Origin: Arcobacter sp.
GTDB lineage: Bacteria > Campylobacterota > Campylobacteria > Campylobacterales > Arcobacteraceae
Assembly: GCA_002869535.1 (NCBI GenBank)
Contig: PKUK01000008.1
Coordinates: forward strand, 664,351 to 728,350
DNA: 64,000 nucleotides
Direction of reading: 5' to 3'
In this document: in pieces, positions 8,280 to 17,358 of the stretch
Layout: every line of letters starts with the position of its first letter
How positions within the stretch are numbered: the stretch's first letter is position 1
Program-made: the position numbers and the translations under genes
Notes under the pieces: model-generated
Database searches by the model: none
Told to the model about the DNA's origin: nothing
Seen by the model: the letters and a program-made list of their open reading frames with translations, nothing else

Positions 8280-9581
8280 TTAATCTAAATTTTCAATTAC
8301 TTCTTTAAGAGTACTTACAATTGTTTGAATATCATCTTTTGAAACAATAAATGCTGGAGATAAAGCTATAATATCACCACTAGCTCTTACTAATAAACCT
8401 TTTTTATAACACTCTTTAAATACTTTATCACCTCTTACTCCAGCTAGACCATTTTTAGCACTAAAATGAATAGCTCCAACTAAACCAAGGTTTCTAATAT
8501 CAATAATCTTATCAGAGCCTTTTAATGTATGTAATTGCTCTTGCCAATAGGAAGAGATACTGGCAACTTTTTCAAATAATTTTTCTTCTTTATATGCTTT
8601 TAATGTAGCAATTCCTGCTGCGCAAGCAATGGGATGTCCAGAATATGTATATCCATGAAAAAACTCAATTGGAGTTTTACTATTTTTCACAATGCCATCA
8701 TATATTTTGTCACTAGCAACAACTGCTCCCATTGGAATAGCCCCATTTGTAAGACCTTTTGCCATTGTCATAATATCAGGAGTTACACCAAACTTTGTAG
8801 AAGCAAAAGCTTCTCCTAATCTTCCAAATCCCGTAATAACCTCATCAAAAATCAATAAAATATCATTCTCTTTACAAATTTGGGATATTCTTTCTAAGTA
8901 GCCTTTGGGTGGGACATGAACTCCTGCAGAACCTGCAACTGGTTCCATAATTAAAGCTGCAATATTTTCTGCCCCATATATATTAATAGTATCTAATAAA
9001 GCTTCTGCTTTATTGGCACCATGTTCTGGAATACCTTTTGAAAAAGCATTTTTTTCTATATCTAAGATAGTAGGAATATGTGCCACTTTAAGTAGATTGT
9101 TGTAGTGTCTTTTATTATTTATTAATCCTCCAACTGAAATACCACCAAAGTTTACACCATGATAAGAGTGTTCTCTTCCTAAAATCATTGTTTTACTGCC
9201 ATTGCCAACTGCTTTGTGATAAGCTAGTGCCATTTTTAATGCACTTTCAACTGATTCTGAACCTGAGTTTGTGAAAAATACATGATTTAAATCTTCTGGT
9301 GTTATTGAAACTAATTCATTTGCTAATTCTAGTTCTAAGTCATTTCCAACTTGAAAGGCTGTATTGTAGTACATAGTTTCAGCTTGTTCTTTAATTGCTT
9401 CAACTACTTTTGCATGATTATTTCCTAAATTACAACACCATAATCCAGAAACTGCATCTAAGATTTTTTCACCTTTATTAGTATAATAATACATACCATC
9501 AGATTTTACAAATATTTTTGGGTCTATATTAAATTCTCTATTTGCAGTAAATGGTTTCCACAATACTTTTCTATCTATCAT
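8280..9581 (-). CDS. Class III aminotransferase (omega-amino acid:pyruvate type)
   Basis: PLP-dependent aminotransferase of class III, 433 residues. It carries SGLWCCNLGNNHAKVVEAI near the N-terminus, the PLP-phosphate region NSGSESVESALKMA, the cofactor aspartate in LLIFDEVITGFGRLG and the Schiff-base lysine in MTMAKGLTNGAIPMG. Close relatives are annotated as beta-alanine:pyruvate, taurine:pyruvate or putrescine aminotransferases, and the sequence alone does not identify the amine donor. It stands alone between lysE and an outer-membrane protein gene. Start ATG at 9581 with an AAAAGGAAG site upstream. Confidence 0.88.
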   Translation of the reverse strand: MIDRKVLWKPFTANREFNIDPKIFVKSDGMYYYTNKGEKILDAVSGLWCCNLGNNHAKVVEAIKEQAETMYYNTAFQVGNDLELELANELVSITPEDLNHVFFTNSGSESVESALKMALAYHKAVGNGSKTMILGREHSYHGVNFGGISVGGLINNKRHYNNLLKVAHIPTILDIEKNAFSKGIPEHGANKAEALLDTINIYGAENIAALIMEPVAGSAGVHVPPKGYLERISQICKENDILLIFDEVITGFGRLGEAFASTKFGVTPDIMTMAKGLTNGAIPMGAVVASDKIYDGIVKNSKTPIEFFHGYTYSGHPIACAAGIATLKAYKEEKLFEKVASISSYWQEQLHTLKGSDKIIDIRNLGLVGAIHFSAKNGLAGVRGDKVFKECYKKGLLVRASGDIIALSPAFIVSKDDIQTIVSTLKEVIENLD

Positions 9582-9750
9582 TTAACTTCCTTTTAAATCT
9601 ATCTTTTATTTGTAAATATCAAATAGTATAAATGCAAATAAATCATTAAAAATTATATTTAGTTTGATGATAGGAAATGTAATATTAAAAAATGTTGAAG
9701 CAAGATTTTTACTTGAAATATAAGAGCTAATTGGAAAGTTGTTCTTTATA

Positions 9751-9776
9751 AAAGAGTAAGAATTTCTTACTCTTTT
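9751..9776 (-). terminator. Terminator of the outer-membrane protein gene
   Basis: AAAGAGTAAG and CTTACTCTTT form a perfect ten-base stem around a five-base loop, followed on the minus strand by TTTTAT. It starts within a few bases of the stop codon at 9781. The remainder of 9582-9750 holds no ORF and no clear element. Confidence 0.65.
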
Positions 9777-9780
9777 ATAT

Positions 9781-10530
9781 TTAAAACTTGTATTCTAAAC
9801 CTGCATAAATACCAGAATAATCTAAATTTAATTTTTCATCAGACTCAATTTCAACTTCTACATCTTTTGACATATAACCAGTTTTTAAACTCAAGCCCTT
9901 TACTTGTGGAATCATAATATTTAATCCAGCATAATATTCTGTATAATCTCCATAACTACCAAATGTCATAAAGGCACCTTTTGCTTCAACTGCCATGTAC
10001 TCTAATATATCGTATCTAATATTTATTACAGCAGTAGGAAGAGGTGCCGTCTCATCAAATGATTCATTAATACCAGTTGTGATTAAACTTGTTTCTAAAT
10101 CTATAATATTTAAATCAAGTCCTCCCGAGATATTTAATTTATTTTCAAAAAATGAATCAAACTTATATCTATAACCTAACTGGTACCAATTTGTTTTGAG
10201 TTTAGTTCTTACAGAAGAAGAGACTGCATAAACTTTATTATTAAAGGTAATGTTTCGTGATAATACTGATGTCTCATCATAAGAGCTTGTTTCATAATTG
10301 AATAGAAACTTATGCTTTTTATTATCTGTAAGATAAGTCAATGTTGGCTTAAAACTTGTTTTTGTATCATCTAAACCTAAGTCCTTTTTTAAATCAATTT
10401 TTGTTCCTTTATATTGAACACTTCCTCCAACATCAATTTTTTGTACACCTAATTCTAATCCAAATTCACCTGCCATCAATTGCGAAGAGACACCAGCAGC
10501 TAAAATTCCTGCAAATAGTTTTTTTGTCAT
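9781..10530 (-). CDS. Predicted outer-membrane beta-barrel protein
   Basis: Secreted 249-residue protein of unknown specific role. A signal peptide (KKLFAGILAAGVSSQLMA) ends in an AMA-like cleavage site. The mature part alternates short amphipathic strands rich in Tyr, Thr and Gly (WYQLGYRYKF, SGIYAGLEYKF) and ends in a C-terminal Phe, the usual mark for outer-membrane barrel insertion. Length suits an eight-stranded barrel. I do not recognise a specific porin or adhesin family. It has its own terminator and a TATAAT box at 10576-10571, so it is probably a single-gene unit. Confidence 0.75.
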   Translation of the reverse strand: MTKKLFAGILAAGVSSQLMAGEFGLELGVQKIDVGGSVQYKGTKIDLKKDLGLDDTKTSFKPTLTYLTDNKKHKFLFNYETSSYDETSVLSRNITFNNKVYAVSSSVRTKLKTNWYQLGYRYKFDSFFENKLNISGGLDLNIIDLETSLITTGINESFDETAPLPTAVINIRYDILEYMAVEAKGAFMTFGSYGDYTEYYAGLNIMIPQVKGLSLKTGYMSKDVEVEIESDEKLNLDYSGIYAGLEYKF

Positions 10531-10570
10531 AGGCTATCCTTTAGTTTAATATTAAATAAATATTAACATA

Positions 10571-10576
10571 ATTATA
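10571..10576 (-). promoter_or_regulatory. -10 box of the outer-membrane protein gene
   Basis: TATAAT on the minus strand about 40 bases before the ATG at 10530, in a very AT-rich gap. A poorly conserved -35 region is usual in Campylobacterota. Confidence 0.4.
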
Positions 10577-10665
10577 TAAAATATCAAAAAAAGTAAGAAA
10601 AAATATAATTTATGGTGAGTTTTTATAGGGCTTTGAGAATAATAATTATTAAATATTTTAAGCAG

Positions 10666-10702
10666 GTAACAGGAGGCTATTATTACAAAACCTCCTATTT
10701 AG
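10666..10702 (-). terminator. Candidate terminator after serS
   Basis: AGGAGG at 10671-10676 pairs with CCTCCT at 10691-10696, with flanking TAAC/GTTA extending the stem imperfectly. On the minus strand the T-run is weak, so confidence is moderate. Confidence 0.4.
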
Positions 10703-10712
10703 TTAAATCCAT

Positions 10713-11957
10713 TTACATATATTTTTTTAAAACATCAGGAATAGTAATTGTTCCATCTTCATTCTGATAGTTTTCCATAATAGCCACAAGTGTTCGTCCA
10801 ACAGCTAATGAAGATCCATTTAACGTATGAGCTAAGATATTTTTTTTACCATCTTTATATCTTATTTTTGCTCGTCTTGATTGGAAATCTCTAGTATTTG
10901 AAATAGATGATATCTCTCTAAATTTTCCTTGTCCTGGTAACCAAACTTCTAAGTCAATTGTTCGTGTAGCACTAAATCCTAAATCTCCAGTACAAAGCAT
11001 AACTTTTTGATGAGCAAGTCCAAGTGAAGTCAATAAATCACTTGCACATGAAACCATCTTTTCAAATACTTCTTCACTTTGCTCTTGTGTAGTAATAGCT
11101 ACCATCTCTACTTTATCAAACTGATGTTGTCTTATAAGTCCTCTTGTATCTCTTCCTGCACTACCTGCTTCTTTTCTAAAACAAGGAGTATAAGAAGTCA
11201 TAAGATAAGGTAACTCTTCTACGGGTATAATTTCATCGTTATATAGATTTGTCAGTGCAACCTCAGCAGTTGGAATCAAATATAAATCTTCACCCTCAAT
11301 TTTAAATAAATCATCACCAAATTTTGGTAATTGACCAGTTCCTTGAAGTGCGTTAGTATTTGCCATAAATGGAACATACCACTCTTCAAATCCTCTCTCA
11401 GCATTAAACTTAAGCATATAGTTAATAAGTGCTCTCTCTAATTTTGCAGCTTGTCCTCTCATAGCTGTAAATCTTGATTTTGCAAGTTTTACACCTCTTG
11501 TAAAATCAAGTGTTCCATTACTCTCACCTAAGTCCCAATGCTCTTTTGGCTCAAAAGAAAAACTTGGTTTTTCACCAATAGTTTCTAATACAACATTTTC
11601 ATTTTCATCTGCACCATCTGGAACATCACTATCTGGCATATTTGGAACACCTAAAATAACAGATGAAAGTTCTTCTTCTAAAACTCTAACTTGCTCTTCT
11701 AGTATTTGTTTTTCATTTTTAAGTTTATTGATATTTTCTTGTAAAGGTGCAATATCTAGCCCCTCTTTTTTATATCTTCCAAAATCTTTAGATAGAGAGT
11801 TTTGCTCAGCAGTAACATTTTCCATCTCTTGTATTTTTGCTTTTGCATCAACTGAAAGAGCTTTTAAATTATCTAAAATATCTTGGCTAACACCTTTTCT
11901 ATTTAAGGCTGTAGCAACTTCATCAAAATCTTTTTGTAATAGTTTAATATCAATCAT
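10713..11957 (-). CDS. serS: Seryl-tRNA synthetase
   Basis: Charges tRNA-Ser with serine in the cytoplasm. The 414-residue protein has the N-terminal long alpha-helical coiled-coil tRNA-binding arm (about residues 30-100, rich in Glu, Lys and Leu), then class II motif 2 ([20 protein letters not shown]) with the following QFDKVEM, and motif 3 near the C-terminus ([18 protein letters not shown]). Length is normal (about 410-430). The ATG at 11957 is preceded by AGAG and a TATAAT box at 11992-11987. It is transcribed divergently from the TAXI protein gene. Confidence 0.97.
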   Translation of the reverse strand: MIDIKLLQKDFDEVATALNRKGVSQDILDNLKALSVDAKAKIQEMENVTAEQNSLSKDFGRYKKEGLDIAPLQENINKLKNEKQILEEQVRVLEEELSSVILGVPNMPDSDVPDGADENENVVLETIGEKPSFSFEPKEHWDLGESNGTLDFTRGVKLAKSRFTAMRGQAAKLERALINYMLKFNAERGFEEWYVPFMANTNALQGTGQLPKFGDDLFKIEGEDLYLIPTAEVALTNLYNDEIIPVEELPYLMTSYTPCFRKEAGSAGRDTRGLIRQHQFDKVEMVAITTQEQSEEVFEKMVSCASDLLTSLGLAHQKVMLCTGDLGFSATRTIDLEVWLPGQGKFREISSISNTRDFQSRRAKIRYKDGKKNILAHTLNGSSLAVGRTLVAIMENYQNEDGTITIPDVLKKYM

Positions 11958-11986
11958 TTCTCTACTTTTTTCATATATTTTCGCGA

Positions 11987-11992
11987 ATTATA
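11987..11992 (-). promoter_or_regulatory. -10 box of serS
   Basis: TATAAT on the minus strand 29 bases before the serS ATG, in the 115-base gap divergent to the TAXI gene. Confidence 0.45.
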
Positions 11993-12072
11993 ACGAAAGT
12001 TATCTACAAATCTAATTTTTTATCATTTTCTAATTACATTTTATATAAAGTTATTTAATACAAGGATGATTT

Positions 12073-13365
12073 ATGAAATATGCTTTTTTAAAAGTTTCCA
12101 TTCCAGTTTTACTTCTAATCGTCGCAATGTTTGTCATAACTTCAGAATTTATTCAACCAGCTCCTGAAAAAAAGCTCACCATTGCAACTGGTTCTAAAAA
12201 TGGCAATTATTACAAAGTAGCCCAAGAGTATAAAAAACTTCTAGAAGAAAATAAAATAGAAGTTACTTTAATAAATACAGAAGGTTCAGTTGAAAATATA
12301 CAACTCCTAAAAGACAAAAAAGTAGATATTGCTTTTGTTCAAAATGGAATATTAAACTCAAAAGAAAAAGATATTGAGTTTTTAGCAAATATCTATTATG
12401 AGCCTTTGTGGATATTTTATAAAAATGATAAATATACAATTGATTATCTAATCCAACTAATAAGTAAAAAAATATCAATTGGAGCCCAAGGAAGTGGCAC
12501 TAAAGATTTAGCTACAAAGCTCTTAAATGATAATGGAATTACCAATGAAAATAGCACAATTTTAACTTTAGGAACAGATGAATCTAAAAAAATGCTTTTA
12601 TCTGGAAAAATTGATGCTATGTTTATGGTTACATCCCATGATTCTGCTACAGTAAAAGAGTTACTTGAAAATCCTGATATAAATATACTAAGTATAAAAA
12701 GAGCTAAAGCTTATGGTCAAAAATATGGATTTATGGAAGCTTTAACTCTTCATGAAGGAACACTTGATTTATATAAAAATATTCCAGATGAAAATATAAA
12801 TTTACTCTCAACTAGTGCAAACTTATTAGCAAGACCCGATGTTCCTTCAGAATTAATTAGAATCTTTTTAAAACAAGTAAAAGAAGTGCACAAAGAAGAG
12901 TCTCTTTTTTCTAAAGAAAATCAGTTCCCAAACTTATTAAATACTACTCTTAAAATTAATAAAGAAGCAAAACAATACTTCACAAAAGGTGATACTTGGC
13001 TATAATCAATTTTCCCATATTGGATTGCTTCAAATATTGATAGACTAAAACTTTTATTAATACCTTTGTTAACTTTAATGTTTCCATTATTTAAAGGGGT
13101 ATTCCCTCTGTATCAATGGAGTATGCGTTCAAAAATATTTAGATGGTATAAGATTTTAAATAACATTGACAAACAAATAAACACAGCCACATTTGAAGAG
13201 TTAGAAAAATTTAGTAAAGAACTAAAAGAATTAGATGTAGAGATACAAGAAGAGACAAAAGTTCCCCTGTCATATATGGGTGAATATTATGACTTGATGG
13301 TTCACTTAGAACTAATCCAAAATAAAATTGAAAGTAAGTCAAATCAAATCCAAATCAACTATTAG
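12073..13365 (+). pseudogene. TAXI-family TRAP solute-binding protein with C-terminal membrane segment, interrupted by in-frame TAA
   Basis: Resembles TAXI-type substrate-binding proteins of TRAP transporters. An N-terminal membrane anchor or uncleaved signal (about residues 5-27) is followed by the TAXI-like LTIATGSKNGNYYKVAQEYK and IGAQGSGTKDLATKLL. The TAA at 13003-13005 (codon 311 of 431) interrupts it after KGDTWL; the frame continues with SIFPYWIASNIDRL, a hydrophobic segment (LLLIPLLTLMFPLFKGVFPL) and a charged cytoplasmic tail to 13365, 430 residues in all. No TRAP permease gene lies nearby, so it may be a membrane-tethered binding protein with another role. Truncation would remove the second membrane segment. 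Confidence 0.8.
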
Positions 13366-13366
13366 A

Positions 13367-13372
13367 TATAAT
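13367..13372 (+). promoter_or_regulatory. -10 box of trpS
   Basis: TATAAT immediately after the preceding gene's stop and 28 bases before the trpS TTG start. Confidence 0.4.
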
Positions 13373-13399
13373 TCGTAAATTTTTTATAAGGACTAAGAT

Positions 13400-14362
13400 T
13401 TGAGAATACTTTCAGGAATACAACCCTCAGGAATTATTCATATAGGTAACTACTTTGGAATGATTAAAAAAATGATTGAATCACAAGATGATGGTGAACT
13501 TTTTGCCTTTATTGCTTCATATCATGCATTGACAACTGTAAAAGAAAAAGAGCTTTTAGAAAAAAATATCTTTGAAGTAGCAGTAAACTTTTTAGCACTT
13601 GGAATGGATCCAGAAAAATCAACATTTTGGGTACAACACCATGTAAAAGAGGTACTAGAGTTATACTGGCTTTTATCAAATCATACATCTATGGGATTAC
13701 TTGAACGTGCTCACTCTTATAAAGATAAAACAGCTAGAGGAATACAAGCAAACCATGGGCTTTTTTCATATCCCGTACTAATGGCAGCAGATATTTTAGT
13801 ATATGATTCAAATATTGTTCCAGTGGGAAAAGACCAAATTCAACATGTGGAGATGACAAGAGATATTGCAAATAGCTTTAATAATCACTACAAAACTGAT
13901 ATCTTGTTATTGCCACAAGCAAGAGTTGATGAGATAGTTGCAACGGTTCCTGGAACTGACGGAGCTAAAATGTCAAAATCTTATGGAAATACAATTGATA
14001 TGTTTGGAGATGCAAAAACAATCAAAAAACAAGTTATGGGAGTAGTAACTGATTCTAAAGGATTAGATGATGTAAAAGATCCTACAACTTGTAATATTTA
14101 TAAACTTTGTGAACTATTTATGAACCAAGATGAATTAGCAGAACTTAGACAAAGATATGCAACTCCTGGTGAAGGATATGGACACTTTAAAATGAGCCTA
14201 TTAGATAAAATCAATGAGCATTTTGAACCATATGCACAAAGAAGAGAAGAACTTTTAAACAATCCAAAAGAAGTACATGAAATACTTGCATTTGGGGCTG
14301 AAAAAGCTGGCAAAATAGCAAAAGCTAAAATGGAAAAGATTAGAGATATAGTAGGACTTTAA
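13400..14362 (+). CDS. trpS: Tryptophanyl-tRNA synthetase
   Basis: Class I synthetase that charges tRNA-Trp. The 320-residue protein has the HIGH-type signature as HIGNYFG within the first 25 residues, the tryptophan-site helix region QHVEMTRDIANSFN and the KMSKS signature as KMSKSYGNTIDMFG, all intact. The start is TTG at 13400, which fits the conserved N-terminus (RILSGIQPSG) and lies six bases after an AAGGA site. Length is normal for bacterial TrpRS (about 320-335). Confidence 0.97.
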   Translation: MRILSGIQPSGIIHIGNYFGMIKKMIESQDDGELFAFIASYHALTTVKEKELLEKNIFEVAVNFLALGMDPEKSTFWVQHHVKEVLELYWLLSNHTSMGLLERAHSYKDKTARGIQANHGLFSYPVLMAADILVYDSNIVPVGKDQIQHVEMTRDIANSFNNHYKTDILLLPQARVDEIVATVPGTDGAKMSKSYGNTIDMFGDAKTIKKQVMGVVTDSKGLDDVKDPTTCNIYKLCELFMNQDELAELRQRYATPGEGYGHFKMSLLDKINEHFEPYAQRREELLNNPKEVHEILAFGAEKAGKIAKAKMEKIRDIVGL

Positions 14363-14367
14363 GATTT

Positions 14368-14400
14368 AATAAGTGTAGTTAAATCTTAACTACACTTATT
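14368..14400. terminator. Bidirectional terminator between trpS and fmdE-like gene
   Basis: A perfect 13-base inverted repeat (AATAAGTGTAGTT and its complement) with a seven-base loop separates two convergent genes. It begins six bases after the trpS stop and contains the last codons of the minus-strand gene. Confidence 0.75.
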
Positions 14401-14978
14401 ACCTCATCAACTTTATTAGATATCTCTTCAACTCTATTTTGCCAAAGTTTTCCAAACTCTTTAAGCTCCTGTTCATTTGCATTTTTAGAAATAGCTTTTT
14501 GCATTAGAGTTTGAAGTTCTTCACTCATTTTTATAGAACTTGTATCATAGAAAACATCAACACTTTTTTGAGTATCAACTCTTGTATATCTAACACTTGA
14601 GCTAATATCTTTTTCAAAAAACATCAAAAATCTTCTATCAAAATTTCCAGCTAATCCTTTAAATCCAGTATCAAAGGTAGCACCTGTTATATTAGACATA
14701 ACATTTGAAATAACTCCTGTTACACCTTCTGTTTGTTTGGTAGAAAACTCTATTTTGATTTCACCACGTATGGGCATTTCATTTTTATATAATTCATCTA
14801 AAGCTTTATAAGTCATAAGATATGCACCTAAAACGGTAGGACAGGAGTGTCCTGCACTTTTTATAACATCTTTGTATGAGAATTCTATTTGTCCATCTTC
14901 AAAGGCACCTAAAAAGCTTGAGAGATTATCTTTTAGTTTTATATTTGGAATTTTGTCAAAAAATTCTGGGTAATTCAT
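14379..14978 (-). CDS. FmdE-family protein
   Basis: 199 residues with the FmdE/GHC-type motif GHSCPTVLGAYLMTYKALDE in the first third, the region named after subunit E of formylmethanofuran dehydrogenase that in other members binds metal through Cys and His. The rest (IKIEFSTKQTEGVTGVISNV, FDTGFKGLAGNF) is consistent with this family. There is no methanofuran pathway in this lineage, so the role is probably an uncharacterised metal- or molybdenum-related function. It follows a SAM methyltransferase gene by 11 bases, so they may be co-transcribed with hisG and coaX. Confidence 0.7.
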   Translation of the reverse strand: MNYPEFFDKIPNIKLKDNLSSFLGAFEDGQIEFSYKDVIKSAGHSCPTVLGAYLMTYKALDELYKNEMPIRGEIKIEFSTKQTEGVTGVISNVMSNITGATFDTGFKGLAGNFDRRFLMFFEKDISSSVRYTRVDTQKSVDVFYDTSSIKMSEELQTLMQKAISKNANEQELKEFGKLWQNRVEEISNKVDEVISVVKI

Positions 14979-14989
14979 AAAAAATCCTT

Positions 14990-15688
14990 TTAAGATTTTT
15001 TACAGATATATATTTCCTTATCATTTTCACAAGAATCATGAAGATTAAAGTCAATTATTTTCTCAACTTCAAAACCTGAAGTTTTAAGTAAATCTTTTAA
15101 TTCACTTCTTTCATAATAGTATTGAATAATACAATCATTCTCTTTTGTGAAAAGTTTGCTTTTATTTTGTGAAAAAAGCGTAATATCTGTAATTAGTTTT
15201 TCTTCTTCAAAGTTTGCGTCGATAACTACAAATTTATCCCCTAAGTCAATACTTAAAGTTCCTTGTGCTACCTCTTCAAATCCAAAAAGCGAGTTTACAT
15301 CAAAAATAAAATATCCGCCTTGATTCAAAACAAGACTCATCTGATTAAAAAAAGTTTTTATACCATTTTTAGGAATATAATTTATAACATCAAAAATTGC
15401 AGTTGTACAATCATATTTTTCTTTTACTTCATTTAGAGGTATTGAAGATACATTTTTGATGCCATTTTGTTTACAGATTTTTATTTGTTCACTACTTAAG
15501 TCTATACCATAAGAGTTAAGACTTAGAGTTGATAATTGATTTAAAAAAGAGCCTTGCCCACAGCCTACATCTAAAATATTATCAAGCTTTTTTTCTAGAA
15601 TGACAGATAAAAATACTCCATGAAGTTTAGTAACTTCATCTTCAAAATCTAAAAACTGCTCTATCTTGGCATATAAGTTTAGACCCAT
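14990..15688 (-). CDS. Class I SAM-dependent methyltransferase
   Basis: Predicted cytoplasmic methyltransferase of unknown substrate, 232 residues. SAM-binding motif I is LDVGCGQGSFLNQL near residue 40, followed by YGIDLSSEQIKIC (motif II acidic end) and TAIFDVINYIP (motif III region). The C-terminal half has the mixed-strand region seen in ubiE/methyltransf_25 type proteins. Its ATG overlaps the hisG stop by a single base, so it is translationally coupled to hisG, but nothing in the sequence links it to histidine synthesis. Confidence 0.82.
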   Translation of the reverse strand: MGLNLYAKIEQFLDFEDEVTKLHGVFLSVILEKKLDNILDVGCGQGSFLNQLSTLSLNSYGIDLSSEQIKICKQNGIKNVSSIPLNEVKEKYDCTTAIFDVINYIPKNGIKTFFNQMSLVLNQGGYFIFDVNSLFGFEEVAQGTLSIDLGDKFVVIDANFEEEKLITDITLFSQNKSKLFTKENDCIIQYYYERSELKDLLKTSGFEVEKIIDFNLHDSCENDKEIYICKKS

Positions 15689-16296
15689 TATAAAACTGCT
15701 TTGATTCTTTCTCTTAATTCTAAAATTTTATCTTTTTTTGCATAATATGAATTTTTGTTTGCTATTAAGTGTGCACTACTTTCCATGATAGTTGGACCTA
15801 CTTCTAAGCCATTTTGTTTCATAGTTTCGCCAGTTTCAACGATATCTACAATACAGTCACTTAAGTTTACTAAAGGAGCCAACTCTATTGAACCATAAAG
15901 TTTGATAATTTCAACTGCCATTGCTTTTTCTTCAAAATATCTTTTTGCTATTTTTTCATGTTTTGTTGCAACTGTAATTTTACTTTTAGAAAAATCTAAT
16001 TCTTCGCCTGCTCTAAGACCAAAAGCAACCTTACAACGTCCAAGTTGTAAATCAAGAAGTTTGATTAAGTCATACTCTTTTTCTTCTAAAACATCTAAGC
16101 CAACAACACCTAAGTCAGCAGCTCCATGCATTACATAAGTTGGTACATCTTGGTTTCTTACATTTAAAAATCTAAATCCACTTTTTTCTAAAATCAATTT
16201 TCTTTTTTCAAATATAAACTTTTCACCAAAAGCTTTCTCAAATTTGTCTAAAGTCTCTTCTGCAATTCTTCCCTTAGGCAATGCAATAGTTAGCAT
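15688..16296 (-). CDS. hisG: ATP phosphoribosyltransferase, short form
   Basis: First enzyme of histidine synthesis, joining ATP and PRPP. At 202 residues it is the short HisG that lacks the C-terminal regulatory ACT-like domain and usually needs HisZ as partner; hisZ is not in this window. Typical stretches are LTIALPKGRIAEETLDKF, GAADLGVVGLDVLEE and the PRPP-loop region DCIVDIVETGETMKQNGL. I chose the ATG at 16296, one codon inside a TTG, since it follows AAAAGGATTATTG with good spacing. It overlaps coaX by 23 bases. Confidence 0.95.
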   Translation of the reverse strand: MLTIALPKGRIAEETLDKFEKAFGEKFIFEKRKLILEKSGFRFLNVRNQDVPTYVMHGAADLGVVGLDVLEEKEYDLIKLLDLQLGRCKVAFGLRAGEELDFSKSKITVATKHEKIAKRYFEEKAMAVEIIKLYGSIELAPLVNLSDCIVDIVETGETMKQNGLEVGPTIMESSAHLIANKNSYYAKKDKILELRERIKAVL

Positions 16297-16900
16297 CAAT
16301 AATCCTTTTCATGTTATCAAATATTAATTCTTTTTTATATGTACTATTTTTAAAATATTTACTTAGTAGCTTTCCATCGCCACCTGTAAAAATGATTTTT
16401 CTTTTTTTGCTTACTTCTTTGATTGGTAAAATAATAGATTTCATCATTGCATATGTAATAGCATCTTTTGTTTGAAGCGGTATTTTATCTAAATTTATTT
16501 TTTTTTCAAAATCAAACTTAAGCTTTTTTGAGATTTTTGGATAAGTTTTCATAAATGCTCTAAATCCAGGCAAAATAAAACCACCAATATGTTTTTCCTT
16601 TTTCATAATATCAACGGTGATGGCACTTCCTGCATCTACAATAACTGCATCTTTTTCAAAACAACAAACAAGTGCTCTATCCATACCTAAGCCCTCATAT
16701 TTTGTATCAAAATTTATTAGTTTTTCTATATTTTTAGCTTTTGGATTGGATTTCAAAAGTTTTTTTGTTGCACTTTTATTTACAGAAATAAAATATATCT
16801 GATCATCATACTTTGGTAACTTTTCATCTAAAAAATATTTTTCTTGTCTACCATTTATTAAAAAATGGTAAGTACTATTTCCTATATCACATAAAATCAA
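16274..16900 (-). CDS. coaX: Type III pantothenate kinase
   Basis: Phosphorylates pantothenate in the first step of coenzyme A synthesis. The 208-residue protein has the three motifs of the type III fold: the phosphate-binding CDIGNSTYHF at the N-terminus, GLGMDRALVC (family GxDR) and VDAGSAITVDIM, followed by GGFILPG. It is short for the family (about 210-260) but in line with Campylobacterota members. It starts with TTG at 16900, seven bases after GGAG, overlapping the preceding small gene by 14 bases. Confidence 0.9.
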   Translation of the reverse strand: MILCDIGNSTYHFLINGRQEKYFLDEKLPKYDDQIYFISVNKSATKKLLKSNPKAKNIEKLINFDTKYEGLGMDRALVCCFEKDAVIVDAGSAITVDIMKKEKHIGGFILPGFRAFMKTYPKISKKLKFDFEKKINLDKIPLQTKDAITYAMMKSIILPIKEVSKKRKIIFTGGDGKLLSKYFKNSTYKKELIFDNMKRIIDANYCIA

Positions 16901-17222
16901 TATCTACACTCCATTTATTATCTTCTAATGTCTTTTTTGCTTTTGAACACAAAGGTGAACTTATAAGTAAAAACTTTTTCTTAAAATTATGCTCTTTATA
17001 TGTTTTTAAAGTCTCAAACATCTTTTCTAAGTCTTCAACGTTTTTTCTTATAAACCTACTCTTTGAATCGTAAATAAATATTGCCACATACTCTTTGTTT
17101 ACAGATGTTCCACAATATATACCAATCTTTTTTCTACTATTTAACTCTTTTGGCAAAACCTCATTTAGGTCTTTAAAAATAATATCTTTTTTTTCTAAAA
17201 AATAGTTTGTTAAGTTTTTCAA
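16887..17222 (-). CDS. Conserved-looking small protein of unknown function
   Basis: 111 residues that I cannot place in a family. It is soluble and basic with no signal peptide. Short hydrophobic strands alternate with helices: KKIGIYCGTSVNKEYVAIF, FIRKNVEDLEKMFETLKTYK, KKFLLISSPLCSKAKKTLE. The alternation of beta strands and helices suggests a small alpha/beta fold. Its TGA lies inside coaX (14-base overlap) and it heads the coaX-hisG-methyltransferase-FmdE series, so it is likely translated. It has no strong start signal other than the ATG at 17222. Confidence 0.6.
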   Translation of the reverse strand: MKNLTNYFLEKKDIIFKDLNEVLPKELNSRKKIGIYCGTSVNKEYVAIFIYDSKSRFIRKNVEDLEKMFETLKTYKEHNFKKKFLLISSPLCSKAKKTLEDNKWSVDIDFM

Positions 17223-17358
17223 ATTTTTCCTTCAATTAATGTGAAATTATAATCAAAACTTCTTTATAAAGCATAATTTAACCTATATACTATTTTTTAT
17301 ACAATTTATTTTTTTAAATTTTAATAAAAATGATAAAATATCATTATGGAAAAAACTA

